Assembly (NCBI RefSeq): GCF_030272615.1
Contig: NC_081406.1
Coordinates: forward strand, 111,011,783-111,075,782
DNA length: 64,000 nucleotides
Direction: 5' to 3'
DNA from: Cryptomeria japonica
Lineage: Eukaryota; Streptophyta; Pinopsida; Cupressales; Cupressaceae
The notes under the pieces are model-generated. The model had not been told where the DNA came from. It searched no databases and saw only the letters and a program-made list of their open reading frames with translations. The position numbers were made by a program, and so were the translations under genes. Shown piece by piece: positions 37,141-48,263 of the stretch. How positions within the stretch are numbered: position 1 is the first letter of the stretch; the number at the start of each line of letters is the position of its first letter.

Positions 37141-40100
37141 GCATCAAATGAGTATGTTTCCACCCAAATCAACTCCTACCAGTCAGTATAATCTCCTAGA
37201 TCATCTGGGGAAGACACCTGCACAAATATCAATTCTTGAGTTGTTGAAAATGTCCCCTATGCATCGTGCAGTCCTAGATAAAGCTTTAACTAAGTCCACT
37301 GTCCCGATAGACATTGAAGTTGACCAGTTTCAAGCCCGAATTGGACATCTAGTTGTTTCCCAACACGTCGCCTTTTCTGATAACGATATTTCTCCTGATA
37401 AGCTCCCTCATAATGATCCTTTACATCTTGAAGTCTTTGTCCATAATTGCAAGATCCGATGAGTCTTGATAGATGGCGGAGCAGGTCTTAACATCTATAC
37501 CTTGAGAGTGGTCATTGGTCTTGGTTATATAGAAAATGACATTGATTCTTCCAGAAGAATAACAATCAAAGCATATGATGATGTTGAGCGTCCATCTAAA
37601 GGGGTAATTTCATTGCCTATTAGAGTCGGTCCAGTGACAGAAAACACTTTCCTGTAGGTCCTAGACCTTGATCTCCCTTACAATATGATTCTTGGCCATT
37701 CATGGATCCACACAATGAAAGCAGTTCCATCTACTTAACATCAGTGTTTAAAATATCCTTACAATGGGACTGAGATAACAATTCCAAGAGATCGTAATCC
37801 ATTTCAATTTTGTGCTAATATAAAGGATTCCCGGAAGCAACAAGTCCCAATCAATAGGGAGGCCCACTCACATAATTATGTGGATCCTAATGAATTGTTA
37901 GATGCTGTCAAAGGAAAATTGAAGATACAGGACCAAGGATGCGGAGAGTATTCAATGGCTCAAACATTCCTCATTGGGAATTTACCAATATCTCCAAAAT
38001 CACATGGCAAACCACATTTGTTGCAAAAGGAACCTAAGATAGTCATTCAATATTAGCCCCCCACTACATTTACAAGATGGGGTAAACTTGACAAAGAAAA
38101 TTTGGATGATGATGTCATAGATTGGCTTTATAAGGATCCAACTGAGACACCACCTATCAGGTTGTCAGTGGAGCGGTATGGCAAAGATTTTACTATGCTG
38201 CGGAAAAAGGGATATGATGGCTGCAGTGGTTTGGGCCCTGACAAGAAAGGAAGACTAGAACCTATTATACCCAAGATGAGACATCCAACTTTAGGATTAG
38301 GTTTTGTACCATTGTGAATTGGAACCTCATCTACCAAAGTGACCACATGTGGAAAAGGGCATGACTCTGATGATGAAACAACACCTGAGGATATCCAACT
38401 TGAAACTGATTCCAATGAATGGGAATGGAGTTCCTCTTCTTATAGCTCCTATGCCCTCGAAGATATTTTCCTTGACCCTGATGATTTGCCCATGGAAGAC
38501 AAACATGAAATAACTCCCCCTCCCAAAACATGTCCTAATGCTTGGATAGAGTCATTCTGGGACCCAAGCTCCAAATTAGATACGAGCAGTTCAGACAGTG
38601 ATACCATGGACGTTTACATCTTTACCATCTCGGCCCTCTCTCTCCTTAAAACCGATGATGACATTCCCCTTGCCTATCCACAGCTTATCCAATAGGACCA
38701 ACAAGAACCACTCAAATTGGATCGTTTTCAAAATGACGAAGCAATTGCAGAATTCCTTGGACTACAGGAAGCCATACCACAAGGTGATCATAAGGCAGGG
38801 TTTGCTATTGATTTAGATTCTACAACATATTTTGGGGAGTCAACTCCATCTTCTAGTCATAAAAATGAAAAAGAAAAAGTAAAAAATCAAAAGAATAGGT
38901 CTTTGAGTGAAAATTGTAAGGCACTCTCTGATCATGAAAAAGTAAAAATAAAAGATGTACCTGCAGGTGAAAACCTCTCTGAGGCGCCCAAAGGTGGAAT
39001 ATTGGACATACCCTCGTCAAGTCAGGATAAATCAACATTGCTTGTGGAAATGACCAAAGAGATAAATTTGGGTACACCTGACAACCCTAAGGTCATTCAT
39101 TTCGCTACTTCTCTCTCAAAATAGGAAAAGATAGATTTTGTCAATTTCTTTCTTGAGAAGAAGATCAGTTTTGCTTGGTCCTATGCAAATATGCTCGGCC
39201 TTGATCCAGAATTAGTCCTTCATAACTTTCCATTAAAATCAGATGCCAAGCCTGTCAAATAGAAACTCAGAAAGATGCATCCCCAGGTGGCTCTCTTGTT
39301 CAAGGTAGAACTAAAAAAATTATTAGATGTGGGCTTTATCAGACCCATTGATTATGCAGATTGGATTTCAAATTTGGTACCAGTTAGCAAAGTAACTGGG
39401 GGCATCAGAATCTGTACGGATTTTAGGGATCTTAATAAAGCATGCCCTAAAGATTACTTTCCACTGCCGAATATAGACATCATAGTTGACATGACTGCTA
39501 GATATGAGATGCTATCATTGATGGATGGTTTTTCTAGATATAATCAAATTCGTATTGCTCCTAAAGATCAACATAAGACTCCATTCACATGTGCTTGGGG
39601 TACCTACTATTGGAATGTGATGCCCTTTGGCCTTAAAAATGCTGGAGCAACATATCAAAGGGCTATGACAACAATTTTCCATGATTTTATGCATACTTTG
39701 ATGGAAGACTATGTTGATGACCTATTATGCAGATCTGTCACAAGAGATAGTCACCTAGCCATCCTTAGCCCAATCTTTGATCGAATGGAAACCTACAAGC
39801 TCAAACTCAACCCAAAGAAATGTGTCTTTGGTGTCACAGTCGGCAAATTATTAGGGTACATTGTTTCTCATAGAGGCATCGAAGTAGACCCCCAAAAAGT
39901 TAAAGCAATAATGGATATGCCTCCTCCTTCCAATCTTCATCAACTAAGAAGTTTGCAAGGGAAGTTACAGTCAATCCGTCAATTTATAGCTCAATTGGTA
40001 GACAAATGTCATCCCTTTCAGCATTTATTGCATAAAGGTGTCACTTTTAAATGGACTGAGCAATGTCAATCAGTATTTCAAACTCTCAAGGATTATCTAC

Positions 40101-41645
40101 TATCGCCACCTATTCTAATGCCTCCTATAGAAGGGAAGCCATTCATATTGTATATTTCTGCAACTGAAACGACACTAGGAGTTCTCTTAGCCCAACAGGA
40201 TGAGAAAGGCAAAGAATGGGCTATTTATTATATTAGTCAGACACTAGTGGGCTATGAACTAAATTATTCAACTATTGAACAGGCATGTTTAGCAGTGGTA
40301 TTTGCAACACAGAAGCTTCGACACTATATGTTAAATCATCAAACATTGTTAGTTGCAAAAATTGATCCCTTGAAATACTTGCTTGGCAGGGCAGCTTTGA
40401 CAGGTCACCTAGCAAAGTGGGTTATGATCCTCAGTGAGTTTGATATTGAGTACATTGAGAGAAAGGCAATAAAAGGAAAAATCATAGCGGATCAAATTGC
40501 AGAGGCACCTATTCATGATGATCATCCAATGTTGACGAATTTTCCAAATGAATCAGTCTTTGCTGTCACATCTTCTAATGAATGGAAATTATATTTTGAT
40601 GGATCCCATACCAAATTTGGGTCCAGAGCAGGTATATTGTTTGTCACTCCTCAAGGTGATGCTATTCCCAAATCCTAGAGAATAACTTTCCATTGCACCA
40701 ATAATATTGCAGAATACGAAGCTCTGGTGACAGGGCTCCGACTAGCGATCCACTGGAACATCACACATTTGCAAGTCTATGGAGATTCCCAGTTAGTCAT
40801 CCATCAAGTGAATGATGACTATGAAATGAAAGATGAAAATCTTATTCCCTACAAGCATATGGTGGATTTCTTCAAGACAAAATTTATGGCTATCCATTTC
40901 AGTCAAGTTCCAAGAATTCAAAACAAGTCAGCAGATGCTATGGCAACTATTGCTTCAATGTTAAATATGCCCCACAATATGGACAGATGTGAATTTTTGG
41001 TCAAATAGTTGCTTGTCCCTTCTTTTGAAATTCTGACAGTAGATGTGATGTATGTTCTTGTTGGTCCTAATTCCCCGTGGTACAATGACATCTATCAATA
41101 TTTGAAATCCCAAACCTTACCACCTAACCTTTCCTCTAACCAATGCCAAGCCTTCATCCGCCAGACAGCCAAATATGTCATCATCGCAGACACCCTTTAC
41201 CATCGTTCCTTTGACCACACCCTCCTTAGGTGTTTGGATTCTGATGAGGCACAAACAACTTTACACAAGGTTCATGATGGTATATGTGGGGGCCATTTCA
41301 ATGGTCTGAGTCTAGCTAAAAATTTGATTCGTGTTGGGTATTATTGGCCCACTATGGAAAAGGATGTTCATGATTTTGTAAAGAAATGCTACAAATGCCA
41401 AATCCACGGAAATTACATTCATGCGCCAGCCCAAGAACTTCACTCCGTCATATCTTCGTGGCCCTTTTCTCAATGGGGATTGGATCTTATTGGCAAGATT
41501 CACCCGACATCTGCAAATGGACACAAATTCATCATCACAGCCACAGAATACTTTACAAAATGGATCGAGGCTATCCCCATGACCTATATCACTGGTGTTC
41601 AAATTTCAAAGTTTCTACTGAATTATATCATATGCAGATATGGGG
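37040..41645 (+). pseudogene. pol: pol of the Tat-type element, 5' part: protease, G-patch, RT, two RNases H, integrase N-half
   Basis: It lies in the +1 frame relative to gag, overlapping its end. Retropepsin region VLIDGGAGLNI near 37463. A G-patch (KKGYDGCSGLGPDKKG) near 38200. RT about 39260-39990, with VCTDFRDLNKA-like ICTDFRDLNKACPKD, MPFGLKNAGATYQR and the catalytic YVDD at 39710-39721. RNase H about 40130-40500. A second, archaeal-like RNase H about 40570-40960 (LYFDGSHTKFGS, NNIAEYEAL, YGDSQLVI). Integrase zinc finger about 41270-41400 (HDGICGGHF, CYKCQ) and the first catalytic Asp in WGLDLIG. About ten stops occur, nearly all TAG or TGA. The product would copy element RNA and integrate it. 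An insertion cuts it after the Gly at 41645. Confidence 0.93.
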
Positions 41646-42904
41646 GTCAGTGCAAGAAGATGAGTCCACTTTTTGGCCAAAAAGTGGAAGTGTTTTCCCT
41701 GATTTTCAGATTTTGTCTCATTTGAGCTTAAATTTTGAAACACTTAGAGATTGAATCTTGGAAAAAGTCAGTAATATAAAAGATAGCCCTCTGAGTGTAG
41801 TTTCCAAATATATAATTTATTTTAATACCCACATAATAAAAAATAACTTTTTAAATCGAGTTCTGAAAACTATGTTTTAAAAATGCCTGTTTCAGAACCA
41901 TACCATGCATGTGTACGACCCACACTTTTTGACACAATTAAAATTATTTTCTCAAACCGTTTTGGGAAATGGTTTGTAACACACTGAAGATTGATGAGCA
42001 TATTTTTTTGTATTTTTTTTTCTAATATTTTTTTTTTAATTAATTTTTTAATTGCCGTAATTATCTTTTTAAAAATTTGACGTGTACGACCCACATAATT
42101 TGATGTAAACTTCACATTTTTTGATTTTTTTTTTTTTTAAATACAAAAGAATTTTGTGTAGATTGATGACATATAATTTTTTTTCCAAAATTCTTTAAAA
42201 TAAAAAAGTTATTAAATTAACAAAATTAGTTAATATTTCAAATTTATGGACCTGATTTAGTATAAATTAAATGAAAAATAGTTAAAATAATCAATTTTTA
42301 AATAAATTTACATATTTAGAATCTAGACAGTATAATCTGAAATGGGTTTTAATTTCATATAAAAATTCTCTAATTAGAGGCGTGTAAACTATTTCTGAAG
42401 TTCATATTTGTGCTTTCATTCATGGAGATTTGAATTTGCAGGTCCATGTCTCAGGTGTGGCCATCCCAGGCCTATCCCGGGCCTAATCCCGAGCCAAGTG
42501 GCGGGTTGTGGAATCAACTTCCACAAAACGGGCCCCCGTTTTCAAACAAGGGCGGATTGTGGAAAAAAAGGAAAAATGCCATTTAGAAACGGGGGCCCGC
42601 TTTTAAACAAAACGGGGGCCCGTTTTTAGAAACGGGCCCCCGTTTTTAGAAACGGGCCCCCGTTTCTAAAAAACGGGCCCCCGTTTCTAAAAAACGGGCC
42701 CCCGTTTTGTTTAAAAGCGGGCCCCCGTTTTATAGAAAAACGGGGGCCCGTTTTTAAACAAAACGGGCCCCCGTTACCTTTCGGCTCGGGAGCCCGAAGC
42801 ACGAACGGGCCCCCGTTTTTTGAAAACGGGCCCCCGTTTATAAGAGCGCATTTTCCAATGCGCGGACTTCCGCGAATTTGTGACTCATTACCTTGCACTT
42901 GCCC
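41646..42904. mobile_element. 1.26-kb TIR insertion inside the integrase gene, unclassified
   Basis: The integrase frame reads ...ICRYG up to 41645 and resumes VPLAIVTDNG at 42906. The hexamer ATGGGG is present on both sides (41640-41645 and 42905-42910), consistent with a target duplication. The ends are imperfect inverted repeats: GTCAGTGCAAG and GATGAGTC on the left match GGGCAAGTGCAAG and AATGAGTC read from the right. No transposase is encoded, so it is a non-autonomous, MITE-like DNA element. The duplication length does not clearly fit hAT, Mutator or CACTA. The left two-thirds is AT-rich and the right third is the GC-rich palindromic array. Confidence 0.75.
42525..42840. repeat. Array of 12 near-palindromic CGGGCCCCCG units
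   Basis: AAACGGGCCCCCGTTT-like units occur nine times, and the reverse form CGGGGGCCCG three times (about 42590, 42613, 42740), separated by 6-20 A/T-rich bases. The segment at about 42587-42640 is the near-exact reverse complement of about 42670-42732. The array can therefore fold as individual hairpins and as one large cruciform. It is the most GC-rich stretch in the window. Open frames through it on both strands, with GGPF-like peptides, are by-products of the repeat. Confidence 0.93.
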
Positions 42905-43602
42905 ATGGGGTTCCCCTTGCAATTGTCACAGATAATGGTCATCCATTTAAAAATAAAGATGTCAAGGAACTCTGTGAAAAATTTCACATCCAACACCGTT
43001 TCTCCAGTCCTTATTATCCACAAAGTAATGGTCAAGCCGAAGCATCAAATAAAACCATCATTAAGATCCTGAAAAAGCTTGTCAATGATGTTGGTCGAGA
43101 TTGCCTTGTACAGTTGAATCCAACACTATGGGCTTATCGCACTTCTATCTGCACACCTACTGGCGCAACACCTTATTCCTTGATGTATGGTGTGGAAGCC
43201 ATTTTACCCTTGGAAGTGGAAATTCCCTCTTTGCATGTTTCCTTGCAACATTTGATTGATGATGAAATGCATAGAGTCTCTCAATTGCATCAACTTGAGA
43301 TGTTAGATGAGAAGCATCGGACAACCCTGACACATTTGCAGGCATATCAAAACCGTCTTCGTCACTCTTATAATAAGAAGGTCAAAGGGTGACACTTCGA
43401 AGTGGGAGATTTGGTCTTAAAGGAGAACCCGAAGAATGCACAATCTACTGACATCATCAAAGGAAACTTTGAACCTAATTGGGTTGGGCCTTTCATAGTT
43501 ACTGCAGCCTATGGCTTGGGGGCATATTAGCTTGCAACCCTAGAAGGTGAACCTTTGTTAGATCCTGTAAATAGCATGCACCTTCGCAAGTACTGGGCAT
43601 AG
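42905..43602 (+). pseudogene. pol: pol of the Tat-type element, 3' part: integrase C-half
   Basis: Continues the integrase core after the insertion: the second catalytic Asp in VTDNGHPF, YYPQSNGQAEASNK with the catalytic Glu, then WAYRTSICTPTGATPYSL and the C-terminal HFEVGDLVLKENP and MHLRKYWA block ending in TAG at 43600. TGA at 43390 and TAG at 43528 interrupt it where the family has Arg and Gln codons. The D, D and E catalytic residues all survive. Confidence 0.9.
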
Positions 43603-43751
43603 TTCTTTTGTCAACAGTTCTTTAATATGATCCTGAAAAAATACAAAAAAATTGAAAAGCTCAAAAAATAAAAAAAAGTGAAAAATTGAAAAATCAAATA
43701 AAAGTGAAAAAATTGAAAAGAACAAAAGTAAAGAAAAATAATTCGCCCTCT

Positions 43752-43813
43752 AGTGAAAACCTGGCAAACAGGCACTTTGGGCAAGTACCATGGTGAAAAC
43801 CTGGCAAACAGGC
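43752..43813 (+). repeat. Duplicated GTGAAAACCTGGCAAACAGGC motif
   Basis: Two copies 40 bases apart just after pol. A GAAAACCTGGC word in this position is common in Tat-group elements as I recall them. Function unknown. Confidence 0.7.
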
Positions 43814-44049
43814 GCCATGTGTAAAAGATTACTGCTTCGTCATCTATCATGACCCCTAGCTATACTTTTCCCCTGCAGGTTTATCATGCTTATCCTTGCC
43901 CTGACCCAATGTTCTGTTCCAAGCCTGTGATTGGTCAACATCATTGTCTTGCATACTCAGGTTTCTAGTCCTTGTGCATATGTTTCGGTCTTGGTCACTG
44001 TATATATTTTTCAAATGTTCATTGGGTGCGTGCCCCTTGTCATGATCAA

Positions 44050-44290
44050 TTACTGGAGCTTTCAAATCAAATAAAGTCTTGAAATAATCCAAAAAAAATC
44101 AAATAAAGTCCTGAAATAATCCAAAAAAATCAAATAACGTCCTGAAATAATCCAAAAAAAATCATATAATATCCTGAAAAAAATCCCTAAAAATCATATA
44201 ATGTTTTGAAAAAATCCCTAAAAATCAAATAATGTCCTGAAAAAATCTCTAAAAAGTCAAATAAAGTCCTGAAAAAACAACAACAAAAAA
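44050..44290 (+). repeat. A-rich tandem repeat (~31-35 bp units)
   Basis: Units TCAAATAAAGTCCTGAAATA and ATCCAAAAAAA, then a variant with ATCCCTAAAAATCA, repeated about seven times. Tandem repeats between pol and the 3' LTR are usual for Tat/Ogre elements. Confidence 0.85.
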
Positions 44291-45671
44291 ATTCCAAAAC
44301 ATCAAAATCCAAAAACAATTCCTTTGGCATTTTGCATTTTGTTAATAAATGGTACCCTCTGTGCATAGACAAATTGCTAAGCATACATCCAATGACAAAT
44401 CGATCAAACATTTGTGTAGACAACAAATAGATAACACGTGTTAACAGATGAACTTTTCAATCAAAGCAAACATTCAAATTGATCAAAATTGTCATATCAA
44501 TCAATCAACATCAATATCATTTGTCCTTGTCACTATTATCATGGGTCTTATGCAGGGTGTGATATACTCGAAACCAAACTGTGTCCTGTCTTAGACGGGG
44601 TACCGCATTCCCTGAAACCAGACAGCATGATCATTCTTGTTTTTCACTTTTGACAATGATGATCAAAATGTTTGTTTGACTTGGTTGAATTTGTGCATCT
44701 TATCTTTTTACTGATTTATCTTTGGTTTTGATCATGTTCCTATGTTGCTTGATGATGTCACTGCATGATTTAGAGTGACTAGGATAGTTCATGGTCCCTT
44801 TCCTCTTTTTTGTTATGTTTGCTATTTGTGGAATGTTTGTCACAAACTGGGGCAACTATATCATTGGGTGTTTGTGATAAGTACATTCGCTTTGTGAACG
44901 CCACACATACCTCGACCCTTGATGTATGCACCCTAGGATGATTCACTCATTCCTTGTGTGCAATGTGTCCGTCTTTTTGCAAAAGGAGTTGCATTTCAGC
45001 TCTGGCCTTCAATGCCATGATGCTCTGCATCCGCTTTGCTACATTAAATAAATGTTCTCATCTACTTCTTTGCATTTGTGAAAGCAAGTTTATATTCATC
45101 TCTAATTGTCCTCTGTCTACTTTCTTCCTACTAACATTTCTTCCATCAGTTTGGGTAGTCAGTTCGGTCTAGTTCTCCGATCTCCAAAAAACATAAGCTG
45201 CATCCTGCATTCATTGATTAGTACCTTTGCATTATATCAAGTCCATACAAAAACACATAATAATATATTCATACATGTTCCACAATGGTACATAAACAGT
45301 GCATAAGACATCAATACATTGAAAGTAACCATAAGCCATAACACATTGCATCCCATCATATAGCTGCATATCATATCATATATCAAAACAATATTGGAGT
45401 ACAAAATTGGACTGTCTGTCCTAAGTATGGCCTGCAGGCTGAGTATATAATGTCAAACTATATATGTCTCTGTCATAAGGAGTACATGCCTCTATCATTG
45501 GGTGCTCCCTCTATCCTCCTCATCCCTACCATGTCTCAAAGATGATGTCCCTCCTGTCCCCGGTCCTGGTTGTGGTGGTCTCATAGGTCCACTCACCCCC
45601 ATGCTGTTCACTGATCTCCGAGAGCGTGGCCTACTCTTTGTCCTCGACCATGACCGATATGACACTACTCT
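44291..45671. other. Spacer between pol repeats and the antisense ORF
   Basis: Element interior without a convincing plus-strand gene. The stretch to about 45450 may contain the 3' UTR of the antisense transcript. Confidence 0.4.
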
Positions 45672-47396
45672 CTACTCTGGAGGAACTGCACTCTCATAAA
45701 GTGTCCTCAACTGGCGCATCACATCTCTGGTCTCTACCAACATCTGAGCCATCTCACGTACACTGGCATCCCTAATCAACCCAATATACTCGGTCACTCT
45801 TTTCCCTGCTTGCTGTGCCTGGGCTATTGTTGTATCTCGAGCCGCTATCAGTCTGGCTATCTCTGCTCTAAACTGATCCTGCTCTGTCCTCAAGGTAGCA
45901 TTCTATCTCTCTAATGTGGCAATGTAATCATGTTGACTCGCTATGGTGGCCCTACATGTCTGCATCTCCTCTATGCTCGCTGTCTCCTACCCTATGGGTA
46001 TATCCTGCAATGCCTCATGATCTGCCAGATCTGACTCATCTCCCTCCTCATCATCTCTCTCCTCATCCTCATCTCCCTCCTCATCATCTCCCTCCTCATC
46101 ATCCCCCTCATCCTCATCATCTCCCTCCTCATCATTCTCCTCATCCTCATCATCTTCCTCATCCTCATATCCATCCTCATCATCTCTCTCCTCCTCTCCA
46201 GCGAGTGGGAAGTCCTCCTGTCTCCTAGGTACCGGAATATTAGGATTTGTCAATGGCACTAGCCGCCGTCGTGCAAACCATCGCTCATACTCCTCTATCG
46301 TCCCGGCATCTACAACATCTGATCTCCAATCCCACTGTCTCTGTTGTAGCTATGTGAAGTCGGCATATGCTATGTGTGGCTGAATCATCCTCCCCCACTG
46401 ACTCGTCTCTCTGTGAGATCGAGCAAAGTGTGCAGTCCCTATCAGTACATCCTGTCTCTCTCCAAACTGTCGTCTGACTCTCTCTGGCAGGTACATCTCA
46501 ATCACTCTTTGGCGGTTCACTGGTCGTCCAATCAGGTATCTCTCCTGTCTGCAATACGGTAGCTCCTCACTATCATCTGACCATCTAGGGCAATCAAGAT
46601 ATGGCCTCCATGTGAAATCTCTCAATCTGTCTAGCTCATGTCACCAATACAGTATGTATCCAAATGGACCTTGTCTCAGCATACCCCCATGACAGTACAC
46701 ATATGGTCGATGTGGTACTACCTGTCTCTCTACAATCGATCGACATATGGCTATGTGCTCAAATGCCCATACCTGTAACAGTGTGACCCCACAGCTCAAA
46801 GTCTGAACCCCCTGATATGCTATCTGATGCAACTGAAAATATAGCATGGCAAGCACACATGGTCTCCATATGTATACAGTCCCCTCTGTTGCCATCTGCT
46901 CTAGCACTCTTCCCCATCCAATAGGGAATCCATGTCCTCATCTGTTCCCTGCTAATAGGCATGCTATAACCATGGCTATCATCACATATCATTGATCGTA
47001 CTCTGCTGCCATGGTCTCCCAGTAGATCTCGCTCTCTACGATATCAAGGTCATTTGCATCGCACTCAAATAATCTGCACAATGAGTCTCTCCCTATCGTT
47101 GGGTCATATGCTATCATCTCTCCATGAATCAGAATGTGGAGGATACGCCACACATCCTCTAGTGTCACCGTCGCCTCTCCAGTCGACAGATGGAATGAGG
47201 AAGTCTTTGAATGCCATCGCTCTGCCAATGCGGTGAGTAGTCCTGTGTTTTCCCTCATCTTAGGCATGTATGTGATGTAGTATAATCCAAGTTCTGCTAG
47301 TGTATCTTTGTCAGTACTCCTGAGTCTGTATCGCAACATGAAGCAATTGGGTCTGTTCTCCCGCGTAATCAATGGATACTGTCGACTCTGCATCAC
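45672..47396 (-). pseudogene. Antisense ORF of the Tat-type element: plant-mobile-domain-like protein
   Basis: Read from 47396 down to 45672, one frame is kept for 575 codons with only five internal stops (TGA near 46990, 46935 and 46641; TAG near 46350 and 45987). The N-terminal ~280 codons resemble the plant mobile domain: FHLSTGEATVTLEDVWRIL, a ...WRPCVLAMLYFQLHQIAYQG helix, and LLQVWAFEHI. A ~60-residue Asp/Glu-rich tract follows (about 46210-46030), then an Arg/Gln/Ala coiled coil ending in ESAVPPE. Plant mobile domains occur in host MAIN-like proteins and in retroelement antisense ORFs of the Tat lineage. It lies between pol and the 3' LTR, so its own promoter must be on the opposite strand. 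The role is unknown. Confidence 0.8.
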
Positions 47397-48249
47397 AATT
47401 GGGGCACAAATTTGTCAGTTTTAGGGTTTTCTCCTAAGGGTTGCATTTCCTTGTTTCATGCACCAATTAGGTTTTTTCTTATCTATTTTGATCTATCCTA
47501 CCCTTATCCCTCTTTTTTCTTATCTATTTTGATCTATCCTACCCTTATCCCTCTTTTCGGGATCATCTGCGTGTTGTTTTCAGTCAAATTAGGGTCCTAA
47601 GTGCATAACTGCGCCTGTGTACCCTATCCTGCACTTGTGCAGCATCAAGTTGCACTTGTGTACCCTACACAAGTGTAGAACCTATTTACATAGGCGTAGA
47701 ATGCCCCCACACAAGCACAGATGTCTATTTTTCCATTCCCTATGGGCCCTGCAATGTCTTGCAATCAAGCAAAATTCATGAAATTGACAATATGGGTTTT
47801 TGAGCTACATACCGCTACTCCCGTGTCGTCCGGTCGTCTATAGGTGCGTACACATTCCCCAAGGTGATCTACCATTGGAATGTTCACCATCTCTTTGCAA
47901 GGGTCTTTTTCCTGAGCAATAATTCCTCCACTTCGGCTAGTGCAAATGAGCTCTTTTCCTTCTCCTTGTCTTATTTATAGATCTTTGTCAGTGCCTAGAT
48001 GGACGTGCATTCTCTCCATCTTATGTTGGTCGTGGTCTTTTGCATCTTCTATTGCTTGTAATTTGTGCATCCGATCTTCCATTCTTGATTTGTTTGAACC
48101 TATCATTTTCTCTCATTCTTATCGATCAATTGGCCTCTTTTCTGGATTTTTCTAACCAATTCCTCGAGGGGGCATGTATATGTCATTGTTATTCTCTGGA
48201 GCATTTTCATTATTGTTCTTTGAAACAATGCTTAGAATTGCATTGTCTC
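47397..48249. other. 3' non-coding part of the Tat-type element
   Basis: Contains a direct duplication of TTTTGATCTATCCTACCCTT (about 47486-47545) and GCACTTGTGTACCC-like repeats at 47600-47700 that echo the leader repeats. The promoter of the antisense ORF should lie here. Confidence 0.5.
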
Positions 48250-48263
48250 AAAGAGGGGCAAAA
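48250..48263 (+). promoter_or_regulatory. Polypurine tract
   Basis: AAAGAGGGGCAAAA abuts the 3' LTR start TGTAGATG. It is the plus-strand DNA primer site of the retroelement. Confidence 0.88.

Noticed and set aside
41646-42904. hAT assignment from the CAGTG-like terminus
   Set aside because: An 8-bp duplication could not be found at the ends; only ATGGGG is shared.
42626-42922. Minus-strand 98-codon frame rich in NGGPF-like repeats, and similar plus-strand frames
   Set aside because: They read through the palindromic array on both strands. Composition follows the DNA repeat and there is no gene context.
45914-46228. Plus-strand His/Pro-rich frame
   Set aside because: It is the complement of the Asp/Glu-rich tract of the antisense ORF.
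46759-46992. Minus-strand 77-codon frame overlapping the antisense ORF
   Set aside because: It starts in a shadow frame. The frame shared with the rest of the antisense ORF is the one that shows the domain pattern.
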